Shown: in pieces, positions 26,705 to 35,660 of the stretch
How the letters are laid out: every line of letters starts with the position of its first letter
Position numbering within the stretch: the stretch's first letter is position 1
Assembly (NCBI GenBank): GCA_025062105.1
Contig: JANXAQ010000139.1
Coordinates: 1-39,862, forward strand
Length of the DNA: 39,862 nucleotides
Source: Thermoguttaceae bacterium
GTDB lineage: Bacteria; Planctomycetota; Planctomycetia; Pirellulales; Thermoguttaceae
Direction of reading: 5' to 3'
Program-made: the position numbers and the translations under genes
Notes under the pieces: model-generated
Told to the model about the DNA's origin: nothing
The model's input: only the letters and a program-made list of their open reading frames with translations
The model's database searches: none

Positions 26705-27095
26705 GTAAGATTCTTGAATCCAGAAGCTAATGCGGCCTGTTACAGGTAGATATCACCTTGGACAGAACGCTTAGCCTCGGTTGGCGTGGTTGGTTTTGCT
26801 TAGCTGCTTTTTGCGGTCTGGCCATATCGGTTTGGTTTTATCAGCGTTATACTATAAACAAATGCCATTGGGACCGTTTCCCTCTGGTATTGATTGACAT
26901 CAGAACATGTTCTTCTCCGGCTTCATTATTTGGTAAGGCACCCTTCTTGGTAAGATTGTCTTGATTGACGAGGAGTTTTTGATGAACTGTTTAAATGTAT
27001 ATATTCATATTAAGGGAAACCAAGATTCCTGTGAGCATAAAGGCCGGCCAATACGGAACAAGACCCATTACTTAGCAACAGGAGGGTGGTTTTCC
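26705..27095. other. AT-rich leader region before the esterase gene
   Basis: A small hydrophobic open frame with a TTG start (26758-26964) exists, but I do not regard it as real. An ATG at 26982 with GAGGAG at 26970-26975 could start a 45-codon-longer esterase. That stretch is AT-rich, unlike the gene, and would put 38 residues before the signal sequence. Confidence 0.45.
27080..27085 (+). promoter_or_regulatory. Shine-Dalgarno for the proposed TTG start of the esterase
   Basis: AGGAGG, 10 nt before the TTG at 27096. With this start the signal peptide begins at a normal distance from the N-terminus. Confidence 0.6.
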
Positions 27096-29429
27096 TTGCA
27101 TAGAGGGCGTCTGATTGGTTGGCTATGGTTTGCCGGGTGGGTGTGGTGGGCGGGGGCTAGTCTGCTTTGGGCAAAGGTGCCGCCGGAATGGACACAGCTG
27201 GGCAATCGGCCAGGCGACCGAATGCTGGAAGAATATTTCCGCCTAGAGACCAAACGTCTGGCAGATGCTTGCCTAAGCGATATTGCCTCCTTAGATCAAT
27301 GGAAAGCTCGGCGGGAGCTGTATCATCGCCAGTTTCGCCAGATGTTAGGCTTGGAACCGATGCCGCCCCGAACGGAACTCAAACCGGTCCTTACCGGTAT
27401 CGTAGAAGCCGAAGATATTGTCGTCGAAAAACTCTATTTCCAGTCGATGCCCGGACTTTATGTAACGGGCAACCTTTATCGGCCCAAGCAGGTGCTGGAA
27501 CCGCTGCCAGCGGTTTTGTATGTATGTGGCCATGGAGCGGTCAAAAAGGGGAACATTAGCTACGGCAATAAATGTGCGTATCAGCACCATGCTATTTGGT
27601 TTGCCAAGCACGGTTATGTGTGTCTAGTGATCGACACCATCCAGCTTGGCGAAATCGAAGGCATCCACCATGGTACCTATCGGTACGGCATGTGGTGGTG
27701 GAATAGCTACGGATACAGTCCAGCCGGGGTGGAGGCCTGGAATTGTATGAGGGCTTTAGATTATCTGCAAAGCCGCAAAGAGGTGGATCCGAAGCGGCTA
27801 GGAGTAACTGGCCGAAGCGGCGGCGGAGCCTACAGTTGGTGGATTGCCGCTTTGGACGATCGGATCCAAGCTGCTGTGCCGGTGGCCGGCATTACCGACT
27901 TGCAAAACCATGTAGTAGATGGTTGCGTGGAGGGCCATTGTGATTGTATGTATATTGTAAATACGTATCAATGGGATTATCCTTTGGTGGCCGCCTTGGT
28001 CGCCCCTAGACCCCTGCTGTTAGGTAATACCGACAATGACAGCATCTTTCCCCGGGACGGAGTGGAGCGGCTATTTGAGAAGGTCCGGCAGATTTACCGA
28101 CTTTACGGGGCAGAAGACAAGTGTGAAAAGGCTATTTTCCCTGGCGGCCACCAAGATCTGCCGGAATTGCAAAAAGCCGCCTTCGCGTTCTTCGACAAGC
28201 ATCTGAAAGGCCTCCAGCGAGATCCAGGCCAGGTGGGCCAAAAACTCTTCGAACCAGAACAATTGAAGGTCTTCCAGCAATTGCCCACCGATCAGATCAA
28301 CACCACCATTCAAGAACGGTTTGTTCGTTTGGCGCCGCGCTTAGCTCCTCCAGAATCCCCACAGGCTTGGGAAAAGCAACTGTCCGATTGGCTTCAGGCG
28401 TTACAGGAGCAAACCTTCCGGCCTTGGCCGAAGGACCCACCGCCGCTTGAGGTCCAATCGACATGGCAAGCTGAACTGGCCAGCCTCCGAGCAGTCCAAT
28501 ATGAGTTTACCAGCCAGGAAGCGATTCGATTGCCCCTGCTGGTAGTGCAGAAAACCATCGCCAATCCGGCCCCTGCAGCTGAAAAACTGAAGGAAGCCCT
28601 CTTTCTCCTATTAGCCGACCAGAGCCAATGGGAATCTTTCCTTAAGCGTCTGCCTGTGGAGTTAGCCGATCGGTTGACCCCAGAACACCCCAAGCCAAAC
28701 CCCAACCCGGAGATAAAACCAAAAGAACCTCTAGTTCCCAAAGCTCCGACGGCAAAGCCAGAAGCAGCAAAAGCGCCATCGCCGGCCAGTCCGCCTGCTC
28801 CGGTAGTGCCGCCGGAAACCTGGGATGAGGCGTTTGGGGCTTTAGAGGCAGGGCAACTGTTGGTGGTCTTTGCACCCCGGGGCGTCGGTCCAAGCGCCTT
28901 CAACCCGGCAGAGCGCAAACAAGTTCAGATCCGCCGCCGGTTTATGCTCTTGGGACAGACTCTGGAGGGAATGCAATTGTGGGATGTTCGCCGTGCCCTG
29001 CAGGCGGCAGGCACCCTACCGAACCTCTTCCACCTCCCAGACCTCCCCCAGCAAACAGACTCTTCTGATATGCCACCTAAAAATGATCTCCGGCAGCACA
29101 AAGACCCGAAACACCCAAAGGTTCGATGGCGGTGGATGGGCCTAGGCGATGGAGCCGGAATGCTGATCTATGCGGCCCTCCTAGAACCAGTACCAGAGCA
29201 ACTGCTGCTTTACGAGCCGCCGGCCAGCCATCGGCAGGGTTTGCCGTTGTTGAACGTCCGGCGGATCTGGGACATGCCGGAGGCGTTAGCCGTCGCCGCC
29301 TGCCGAACCAAAATCCACCTACATACCCGCCAGCCGGAAATGGCCCAGTTGGCCCGACAGGTGCTGGATCGGCTTGGACTGCCAACCAACCAATTGGAAA
29401 TCCACCAACTGCCCCAATCGCGGCCCTAA
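27096..29429 (+). CDS. Secreted acetylxylan-esterase-like alpha/beta hydrolase, two domains
   Basis: 777 residues from the TTG at 27096 (822 from 26961, 815 from the ATG at 26982). Signal peptide HRGRLIGWLWFAGWVWWAGASLLWA. The N-terminal alpha/beta hydrolase has LYVCGHGAVKKG, the nucleophile elbow GRSGGGAYSWW (Ser near 242), NTDNDSIFP and GGHQDLPE as candidate Asp and His, and fits the planctomycete acetylxylan esterase/abhydrolase_7 group. After a helical spacer and a Pro/Ala/Lys-rich linker (near 540-585) comes a second hydrolase-like half (RRRFMLLGQTLEGMQLWDVRRAL). Its elbow reads GLGDGAG, with Asp where Ser would be expected, so it is probably non-catalytic. It likely deacetylates hemicellulose outside the cytoplasm. 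It converges on uxaC with a 4-bp overlap of stop codons. Confidence 0.78.
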   Translation: MHRGRLIGWLWFAGWVWWAGASLLWAKVPPEWTQLGNRPGDRMLEEYFRLETKRLADACLSDIASLDQWKARRELYHRQFRQMLGLEPMPPRTELKPVLTGIVEAEDIVVEKLYFQSMPGLYVTGNLYRPKQVLEPLPAVLYVCGHGAVKKGNISYGNKCAYQHHAIWFAKHGYVCLVIDTIQLGEIEGIHHGTYRYGMWWWNSYGYSPAGVEAWNCMRALDYLQSRKEVDPKRLGVTGRSGGGAYSWWIAALDDRIQAAVPVAGITDLQNHVVDGCVEGHCDCMYIVNTYQWDYPLVAALVAPRPLLLGNTDNDSIFPRDGVERLFEKVRQIYRLYGAEDKCEKAIFPGGHQDLPELQKAAFAFFDKHLKGLQRDPGQVGQKLFEPEQLKVFQQLPTDQINTTIQERFVRLAPRLAPPESPQAWEKQLSDWLQALQEQTFRPWPKDPPPLEVQSTWQAELASLRAVQYEFTSQEAIRLPLLVVQKTIANPAPAAEKLKEALFLLLADQSQWESFLKRLPVELADRLTPEHPKPNPNPEIKPKEPLVPKAPTAKPEAAKAPSPASPPAPVVPPETWDEAFGALEAGQLLVVFAPRGVGPSAFNPAERKQVQIRRRFMLLGQTLEGMQLWDVRRALQAAGTLPNLFHLPDLPQQTDSSDMPPKNDLRQHKDPKHPKVRWRWMGLGDGAGMLIYAALLEPVPEQLLLYEPPASHRQGLPLLNVRRIWDMPEALAVAACRTKIHLHTRQPEMAQLARQVLDRLGLPTNQLEIHQLPQSRP

Positions 29430-30856
29430 ACCATCGGTACTCCTTCGATCTTGAAATACCGGACGGCGTTTCGGTAGCAGATGTCTTGAACCATTTGGCC
29501 GACCAGGTCGAAATCCCAGGGCAAGAGGCCTTCAGTCATATCTTGGCCTAAGATATTGCACAGAATTCGGCGGAAATATTCATGCCGGATAAACGACAGA
29601 AAGGATCGGCTGTCCGTGAGCATGCCGACAAATTGGCTCAGGAGGCCCATGTTGGAGAGAGCTTCGATTTGACGTTCGATGCCGTCTTTTTGGTCCAAGA
29701 ACCACCAGGCGCTACCCATCTGCATTTTCCCTGGTGTTTGGCCGTCCTGGAAATTGCCGATCATGGTAGCCACCATTTCATTATCAGCCGGATTCAGATT
29801 ATAGAGGATGGTGCGCGTCAGTTGGCCGTGCTGTTCTAAGCGGTCGAAAAACCGGCTCATCGCCACAGCCTGCGGCCAATCACCGATGGAATCAAAGCCG
29901 GTGTCCGGCCCAAGGGTTTGGAAGGCACGTGTATTATTGTTTCGCATACAACCGAAGTGGAATTGTTGGGTCCAATCCTTCTGGGCGTTCATGCGGGCTA
30001 ATTCGAATAAAAGAGCCGACTTGTACTTGGCCGCTAATTCCGGCTCCACCATTTTGCCTTGGTGATACACCTGCTGAAAAGCCGAATCTACCTCCCGAGC
30101 CGTGTACTGCTCAGCATAAAAGATCGTCAAACCGTGGTCGGCCAACCGGCAACCGGCCGCATGAAACGCATCATGCCGACGTCTCAGAGCCTCCAACAGG
30201 GAGTCAAAATCCTGGATCCGCACGCCGCTTACTTGACTGAGCCGATCCACCCAAGCCCGAAATGCCTCTGGATGTTCCACGGCCAAAGCCCGATCCGGCC
30301 GAAACGTCGGCAAAACCCGAATCGGAAATGAACTGTCAGCGGCAATCCGCTGATGGTGCTCTAATGTATCGGTAGGATCATCCGTCGTGCACAGCAGCAC
30401 CACATTCATCTGGCACAAAAGACCACGAGCCGAAAACTCCTTCTCTGCTAGCAGCCGATTGCAGTGCTCCCAAATCTCCTTAGCTGTGGCAGGCGAAAGG
30501 AGTCGATCCGAAATGCCAAACGGCCGCTTCAGCTCCATGTGCGTCCAGTGATACAGAGGATTTCGCAGGAGCTTGGGCAGAGTCTCGGCCCATTTGAGAA
30601 ACTTTTCCCAGTCTGAGGCATCCCCGGTACAATAGCGTTCCGGCACACCAGCCGTACGCATGGCCCGCCATTTATAATGGTCACCAGCCAGCCAAACCTG
30701 GGTAAGATTCTCAAACTGCCGATCCTCAGCAATCTGCTGCACCGGCAGATGGGAATGGTAATCAAAAATGGGCATCGGCTTGGCATACTCATGATACAGC
30801 CGCTGCGCCGCTTCAGTTTGCAAAAGGAAATTCTCGGTAATGAAGACATCGACCAT
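29426..30856 (-). CDS. uxaC: Glucuronate/uronate isomerase
   Basis: 476 residues, the usual UxaC length; ATG at 30856 preceded by AAGGAG. It interconverts D-glucuronate and D-fructuronate (or galacturonate and tagaturonate) in the cytoplasm, the first step of uronate breakdown. It belongs to the amidohydrolase-fold superfamily. The metal-binding start FDYHSHLP (Asp32, His34) and family blocks RAMRTAGVPERYCTGDASDWEKF, CTTDDPTDTLEHH, GCMRNNNTRAF, FDSIGDWPQA and LTDSRSFLSFIRHEYFRRILC are all visible. The stop overlaps the stop of the convergent esterase by 4 bp. No other uronate gene (uxuA, uxaB, kdgK) is adjacent. A role with glucuronoxylan or pectin fits the neighbouring esterase. Confidence 0.97.
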   Translation of the reverse strand: MVDVFITENFLLQTEAAQRLYHEYAKPMPIFDYHSHLPVQQIAEDRQFENLTQVWLAGDHYKWRAMRTAGVPERYCTGDASDWEKFLKWAETLPKLLRNPLYHWTHMELKRPFGISDRLLSPATAKEIWEHCNRLLAEKEFSARGLLCQMNVVLLCTTDDPTDTLEHHQRIAADSSFPIRVLPTFRPDRALAVEHPEAFRAWVDRLSQVSGVRIQDFDSLLEALRRRHDAFHAAGCRLADHGLTIFYAEQYTAREVDSAFQQVYHQGKMVEPELAAKYKSALLFELARMNAQKDWTQQFHFGCMRNNNTRAFQTLGPDTGFDSIGDWPQAVAMSRFFDRLEQHGQLTRTILYNLNPADNEMVATMIGNFQDGQTPGKMQMGSAWWFLDQKDGIERQIEALSNMGLLSQFVGMLTDSRSFLSFIRHEYFRRILCNILGQDMTEGLLPWDFDLVGQMVQDICYRNAVRYFKIEGVPMV

Positions 30857-31278
30857 GGTGTGCTCCTTCTAATCTGAAAAGGAAAACCTTCGGAATAGGT
30901 CTTCCGTGGCAAGGAGTGGTTTCATCCTGAAGAACTAGCTATTATGCCCGTTCCCGCACGGGATCCTGATTGCACTGGACCCCTCTTTGGAAAAAAATAT
31001 CTTCTGTTGGCTGCAGGTAGGTTTTGAGATATTTGCAACATTTTAGCCAATATTTTCCTAAATGAAGGAGTGTTATTTTCTGCCCCTTACAGTTTAGTTG
31101 TTGAAAAGTTCAGGCTGAGTGCGGGACCATCGAAGACGGAAACCTCGCCGCAGAAGGCAGACGGATACTTCCGAGATTTCACTATGTGTCTTTCTCCGCC
31201 TTCGGGATTCTTCCTTCGATGTCAAATGTCTCCATACCCGGCCATTACCTCCGGCAATGCCGCCCCCTCCCTCGGAAC
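30857..31278. other. Upstream region of uxaC, no gene recognised
   Basis: About 420 bp. It contains a short GC hairpin (CCCGTTCCCGCACGGG near 30943-30962) and AT-rich tracts near 30990-31075 that may hold the uxaC promoter. No operator could be assigned. Confidence 0.4.
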
Positions 31279-31530
31279 TGTACTTTCTGCAAAATCACTG
31301 GTTAAGGGGGAGAAGCTATAGAGCCAGCCCAACCGAGCCGCCCATTCCCGAAGAGAATTTCCCACTTCTAAGTCCCCGCCAAAGCCCTACCAAAATGGCT
31401 CCTCTAATCTATGACCTTCCCATAGGTTCCGGCTGCTGGCCGATCCCAAGGGCTTGGCTGGCAGCCGCTAAAGGTAAGCCGAAGCCAGAGCAATTTAACC
31501 CCCCTAAAGGGGAATTTTTCAGAAAGTACA
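31279..31530. mobile_element. Family B MITE-like element B4
   Basis: 252 bp, ends TGTACTTTCTG and CAGAAAGTACA. Flanked by CTCGGAA (31271-31277 and 31531-31537), a 7- to 8-bp target duplication. Same orientation as B1. It lies about 200 bp upstream of the bicupin gene. Confidence 0.9.
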
Positions 31531-31731
31531 CTCGGAAGGAAGAGGTGAGATTCTTCACTGGAGTGAAATGTTAGGGATATTGTATTTTTTGGAAATAGAG
31601 TAGGGTATAGGGGTGGAGGAGCAAAAGCAACGCAGCCGCTTGCTCACCTAGGAACAGAAGAGTGGTTCGGTTACTACGGAGTTTTTAGTGCGATGAGCCG
31701 TTTTTGGTTCTCCTGGTAGGAGTCGTAGCCG

Positions 31732-32913
31732 ATGGGACAAGTATTGATCGGCCACGTAGAGGACCAAGCTTCCTTTCAGGCCATTCGGCAGGCCCTGGAG
31801 ATGGAGCGGCCTTATTTACGGGTAAGCCGGATGGAAATCCACGGTCAGACTGAATTGACCTCCGAACGGGGTGGTATGCGTGTGTTTTGGATTTATCGGG
31901 GCCGGGGTGAAGTCTTTCTGCCGGCCGGGTACCGAACTCAAGAGGGGGACGGGCAAAAGCTACCGGCGGAGTATCAGCCCGAACCTCTCCTACCTGCCTT
32001 CGCACAGTTGCTGCGCCAGATCCAAAGCGGGCTTTCTACGATTCGGCCTGAGGCTCAGATTCCGGTTCGGGCCATTCTAAGCCGGTGGAAAGCAGAAGAT
32101 ACTTTTGTAGGGGATATCGGTGGAGAGTTATGGAAATTAGAACATCTGCCGCGGCCCTGGGCTGAGGATCCTCAAACGGAAGCTGCCCTGGCCGAGCTAT
32201 TCGGCCACTATCGATCGGTCGGTTACTCGACCAAGCAATCTAGCAGTTGGGAACCCATCATGGAAGGCGATCAACTGGTCGTCGATAGCCAGCAGAGCCT
32301 CTGGGTTCGAGGCCAGTTTGCTTGCCTGAGCATGGAGCATACCCAGCGCCCGCTCAGTCATGTTTCCGCTGTACGTCGGCTTCGCTACCTGGCCGATACC
32401 GCCGGCGGCTGTAACCCAGATTTCGATCCGTTCCGTCGGTTGCCATTGACCTGGTATATGAATGCTCCAGGCGATGCCGACGAGGGCATCAATTGGGTCA
32501 ATAGCCATGTAGTCAATATTCCCCGGGAAACTTCCCCCAGCCATTTCCATCCTTCCCGGCCCATTCGAGGCGGCCAGCTCCAGACCGAAATGTATTTGGT
32601 GCTAGATCCCGACAGTTATCGCCTGAACACTTCCGGTCGAACACCTTTTTTGATTGTATTTCCAGAGTTACGGAACCTACGCCGGTATGAGCAACACCAG
32701 TTAGCACCAGGCAAGTTGGTGTATATTCCTCCGGGCACTGGCCACCGCGGCCTGGATGTGTTTGTCAATGTGCTGACGTTGCCCGGTTTTAAGCCACACA
32801 ACGAATACTACATCGACCGAGACATCCGAGACCTTACTAGCGGCGCATCCCCTTACAATCAAACCCTGTTAGAGGCGAAAAATTACCAGCGGATCGAAGA
32901 CTTACTGGCCTAA
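31732..32913 (+). CDS. Bicupin-like protein of unknown function
   Basis: 393 residues; ATG preceded by TAGGAG at about 10 nt. I do not recognise a named family. The C-terminal half has cupin motif 1 (SHFHPSRPIRGGQLQTEMYLVL near 268-288, with the HxH and Glu of a metal site). It then has a motif 2-like strand (VYIPPGTGHRGLDVFVNVLTLPGF near 330-350, with a single His). The N-terminal part (MRVFWIYRGRGEVFLPAG near 49-66) may be a degenerate first cupin. There is no signal peptide, so it is cytoplasmic. Sugar isomerases such as KduI and metal-dependent oxygenases share this fold. Nearby uronate genes hint at sugar metabolism, but the function is unknown. Confidence 0.7.
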   Translation: MGQVLIGHVEDQASFQAIRQALEMERPYLRVSRMEIHGQTELTSERGGMRVFWIYRGRGEVFLPAGYRTQEGDGQKLPAEYQPEPLLPAFAQLLRQIQSGLSTIRPEAQIPVRAILSRWKAEDTFVGDIGGELWKLEHLPRPWAEDPQTEAALAELFGHYRSVGYSTKQSSSWEPIMEGDQLVVDSQQSLWVRGQFACLSMEHTQRPLSHVSAVRRLRYLADTAGGCNPDFDPFRRLPLTWYMNAPGDADEGINWVNSHVVNIPRETSPSHFHPSRPIRGGQLQTEMYLVLDPDSYRLNTSGRTPFLIVFPELRNLRRYEQHQLAPGKLVYIPPGTGHRGLDVFVNVLTLPGFKPHNEYYIDRDIRDLTSGASPYNQTLLEAKNYQRIEDLLA

Positions 32914-33071
32914 ACAGTTTCCTCCCTGCAGATGGAGTCCTATTTGTCCGAACCTATCCCGAAAAGGATTTTCTTACCTTGAAATCAGAAAGTGGACAGG
33001 AGGCACCTACCTGCCCAAAACCGCTTATTTTACCGGGTTTGGCGTGTGGCACCGGTCAGCCCAAAAACTTC

Positions 33072-33225
33072 TCAACTCGACTTTTGCCATTTTCCTAACT
33101 GGTTTTAGTGCCAGTAGTTACCACGACACTCCCCTTTGTTCACACAATTTCCTAAGTCCAATAACTCCAGGGAGTTCGAACGTTCTCCTCTCGGTAGCAG
33201 ACAAAAATGGCAAAAGTCGAGCTTA
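33072..33225. mobile_element. Family A MITE-like element downstream of the bicupin gene
   Basis: Left end TCAACTCGACTTTTGCCATT, right end ATGGCAAAAGTCGAGCTTA; 154 bp, A7 orientation. It abuts C5. Confidence 0.8.
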
Positions 33226-33386
33226 GGAAACCTCTGCATAATTTAAAAGAGATCTTGTTACCCCATTTTGGCGCCTCACATCGCACTCCAATATATAGGG
33301 CTGCTAGGACTGGTAGCAGCTTACATCGAGCAGCTCTTTGAATGGGGTAGGCCAATCCCTATCGAATCAAAGGTTCTTAAAGTTCG
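33226..33386. mobile_element. Family C element C5, right end missing
   Basis: Starts GGAAACCTCTGCATAATT directly after a family A end. It runs to CTTAAAGTTC, where C6 begins; about 30 bp of the expected right end are absent. Moderately diverged from C6. Confidence 0.7.
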
Positions 33387-33575
33387 GGAACCTCTGCATA
33401 ATTCAAAGGGGATATTTTTATACCATTTTGGCTGGCCTCCCTCTAACACAACATATAGGGGCGCTAGGATTGCTAGCACCCAACAGATAGTAGATGTCCT
33501 GGTAGGACAACGGAACGGCTAAAGAATCAAAAGTTCATAAAGTTCACTGAATGTTCAGGATTTTGCAGAGGTTCC
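33387..33575. mobile_element. Family C MITE-like element C6
   Basis: 189 bp, GGAACCTCTGCATAATTC to ATTTTGCAGAGGTTCC. Three differences from C1 by eye. After a 9-bp gap, the segment TGTTCAGGATTTT from its right end is repeated (33585-33597). Confidence 0.9.
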
Positions 33576-33676
33576 TTCGCTGCGTGTTCAGGATTTTATA
33601 AAGATCGTTTTCTGTCAAATTGTACATCATCTCCGAAGAAAACGCCTCTCCGGAGGACAAAGGTTTTTTCGATCGT

Positions 33677-34588
33677 TTACTCTTTTGGGATGGTGCGGAG
33701 CAGTTCAGCCGGTGCGTAGTCATCGGTCAGAATAGGGCCTTGGGTTTGATAGTCGTTCTGGCGGGCGCCGTCGGCAATCAGAGCGGGCAGATCGAAAAGA
33801 AATCCTTTCTCCTTCTGAAGGCGCCGAGCGGTTTCCAGCAGTTGTTGTTTGGTAGGGGGCTTAGGTTGACTGTTGGCTACCACACAAACGTTGCCCTGCT
33901 GGCCGTAAGACCACTGATTCGCAAATACGGCGGCAATGGTGCGGCGCTGATAATGGTAGGATTCGAAACCGGGCCGCAAATTAGCCACAGCCGAACCTTG
34001 CTGGCCCACCAACCGATGCACTAATTCCATAAACTCCTTGGTGGTCAGATGATACGGAATATACCCGCCCCGAAAGGCATCCAGAAACACAAGATCATAC
34101 GATCTTGCTTCTCGAACAAAGCGACGGATATGCACCCTGCCGTCGCCGATATAGACTTGCATACGTTCATCTTCACGGAAACCGAAATACTGCCGGGCAA
34201 CTTCCACCACTGCCGGATCTAACTCAATGGAGTCGATCTGGCAATCGGGATAATATTTGCGTAGCACAATGGGCAGAGTACCGCCGCCCAATCCCACAAA
34301 TAGCACCCGTTTTGGCTCCGGGCAGTGGACCAAAGCCGCCATCATCAGCCGATAGTAATACAGATGGAATCTGGCCGGATTGGCCAGGTCGATGGCCGAC
34401 TCATCATAGTCGATGCCAGCTCGGCGGAACTGAAGCCGTCGTACCCCCTCCTCTTCCACAACTCGGATATAGTGATAATGGCTTTCTTTTTCCAAGAGTA
34501 CTTTTTCAGCCCGAATAGATTTGGGCTGAAGGAGCGTAGTACCGGCAAGGAGAAAAAAGATTACCACAGTACATGTACGAAATCGCAT
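33677..34588 (-). CDS. Secreted spermidine-synthase-like protein
   Basis: 303 residues from the ATG at 34588, preceded by GAGGAG at 9 nt. A signal peptide is clear (MRFRTCTVVIFFLLAGTTLLQPKSIRA). The rest is a spermidine synthase/class I methyltransferase-like fold: VLFVGLGGGTLPIVLRKYYP, DSIELDPAVVEVARQYFGF, VYIGDGRVHIR and YDLVFLDAFRGGYIPYHLTT. In many bacteria this domain is fused to a membrane domain; here the membrane half is the upstream gene at 34897-35496. True polyamine synthesis outside the membrane is doubtful because the decarboxylated SAM donor is cytoplasmic. Function unknown. Confidence 0.82.
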   Translation of the reverse strand: MRFRTCTVVIFFLLAGTTLLQPKSIRAEKVLLEKESHYHYIRVVEEEGVRRLQFRRAGIDYDESAIDLANPARFHLYYYRLMMAALVHCPEPKRVLFVGLGGGTLPIVLRKYYPDCQIDSIELDPAVVEVARQYFGFREDERMQVYIGDGRVHIRRFVREARSYDLVFLDAFRGGYIPYHLTTKEFMELVHRLVGQQGSAVANLRPGFESYHYQRRTIAAVFANQWSYGQQGNVCVVANSQPKPPTKQQLLETARRLQKEKGFLFDLPALIADGARQNDYQTQGPILTDDYAPAELLRTIPKE

Positions 34589-34670
34589 TAGTCCATTCTC
34601 CTCTGGTCTCGAGCTCTGAGCGGTATTGGGAAATGCTACCGGCGGCAAGGTAAGGAGGAAGTTAACATTC

Positions 34671-34859
34671 GGAACCTCTGTAAAATCCTGAACATATAGT
34701 GAACGACATGACCTTTTGATTCGTAGATCCTCCCGTTCTTCGAGTCGAACATCACTATCTATTGGCTGCTAGCAATGCGAGCAACCCTATATGTTGGGGT
34801 AAAAGGAGGGCAAGCCAAACTAGTATAAAAATATCCTCCTTAAATTATGCAGAGGTTCC
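34671..34859. mobile_element. Family C MITE-like element C7 between the split spermidine-synthase genes
   Basis: 189 bp, GGAACCTCTGTAAAATCCTG to TTATGCAGAGGTTCC. It fills most of the 308-bp gap between the membrane gene and the catalytic-domain gene. No target duplication is evident. Confidence 0.88.
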
Positions 34860-34896
34860 AATTTCCAGCATTATAACCGATTTTTCCGTCAGGGCG

Positions 34897-35496
34897 CTAG
34901 CGTATGGATTTGGCATGTCCGAGACCAACCACTAGCGACAACCCCACCAAACCCAGCGCAGATAGCAGCACCAGCATGCGCAGTCCAAGCCATAGGATGA
35001 AATAAAAGGCGGTTAAAATACAGCCTAGGAAGCTGCCCACCGTGGCCACGGCATAAAGCAGGCCCGCACTAAGCCCGACGGTTTCCATCCGCCGGGCGGT
35101 CAGTCGAACAGCATACGGAGAAACCATCCCTAAAAGGATCGAAGGAGGCAGAAATAGGATGGCGGCGGCGGCCAAAGAACCCCATTGCACCGGCCAGTCC
35201 CAGCCCGCTACCCCCTCGGCAATCCAGTCGTAAAAAGCCCCTACAGGGACTAAAGTTCCTGCTGCCAAAAGTAACACCACCGCCATGCCCCAGGGACTGG
35301 GCCAGAGCTTCGACAGCAACCCGCCCAGCACATAGCCAATGCTCAATCCCGCCAAAAACACCCCAATGATGCTCCCCCAGACATAGATTTCTCCCCCGAA
35401 AAAAGGTGTGAGCATCCGGCCTGCCAGGATCTCTAAGCCCATCAGGATCCAGCCGCTGCCAAAAGTAGCAATCGCAATAGTAAAACTTCGGAGCAT
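34897..35496 (-). CDS. Membrane partner of spermidine-synthase-like protein
   Basis: 199 residues, ATG at 35496 with AGGAAA about 9 nt upstream. Six hydrophobic helices are visible, beginning FTIAIATFGSGWILMGLEILAGRMLTPFFG. This matches the N-terminal membrane half of fused MFS/spermidine synthase proteins (the LEILAGRMLTPFFG motif and GGLLSKLWPSPW). LFLPPSILLGMVSPYAVRL is the other family hallmark. It is transcribed towards the catalytic-domain gene and probably forms a complex with it at the inner membrane. A family C element separates the two. Confidence 0.82.
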   Translation of the reverse strand: MLRSFTIAIATFGSGWILMGLEILAGRMLTPFFGGEIYVWGSIIGVFLAGLSIGYVLGGLLSKLWPSPWGMAVVLLLAAGTLVPVGAFYDWIAEGVAGWDWPVQWGSLAAAAILFLPPSILLGMVSPYAVRLTARRMETVGLSAGLLYAVATVGSFLGCILTAFYFILWLGLRMLVLLSALGLVGLSLVVGLGHAKSIR

Positions 35497-35660
35497 CGAG
35501 ACAGTTTCCTACCAAAGCAAACAGGACAACCTACTAGAGCTCATTTCCGCCAGAGAGACTAGCTCTCGGGTGAACTTTATGCACCTTTACTTCAGGGGGC
35601 TTTGGTTGCCCTTCCAGCAAAATACCATACTCAACGGAGGCTGCCAGCAATGCTAGCATA

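Noticed and set aside
26758-26964. Small hydrophobic protein upstream of the esterase
   Set aside because: TTG start, weak ribosome-binding site, AT-rich and without recognisable similarity.
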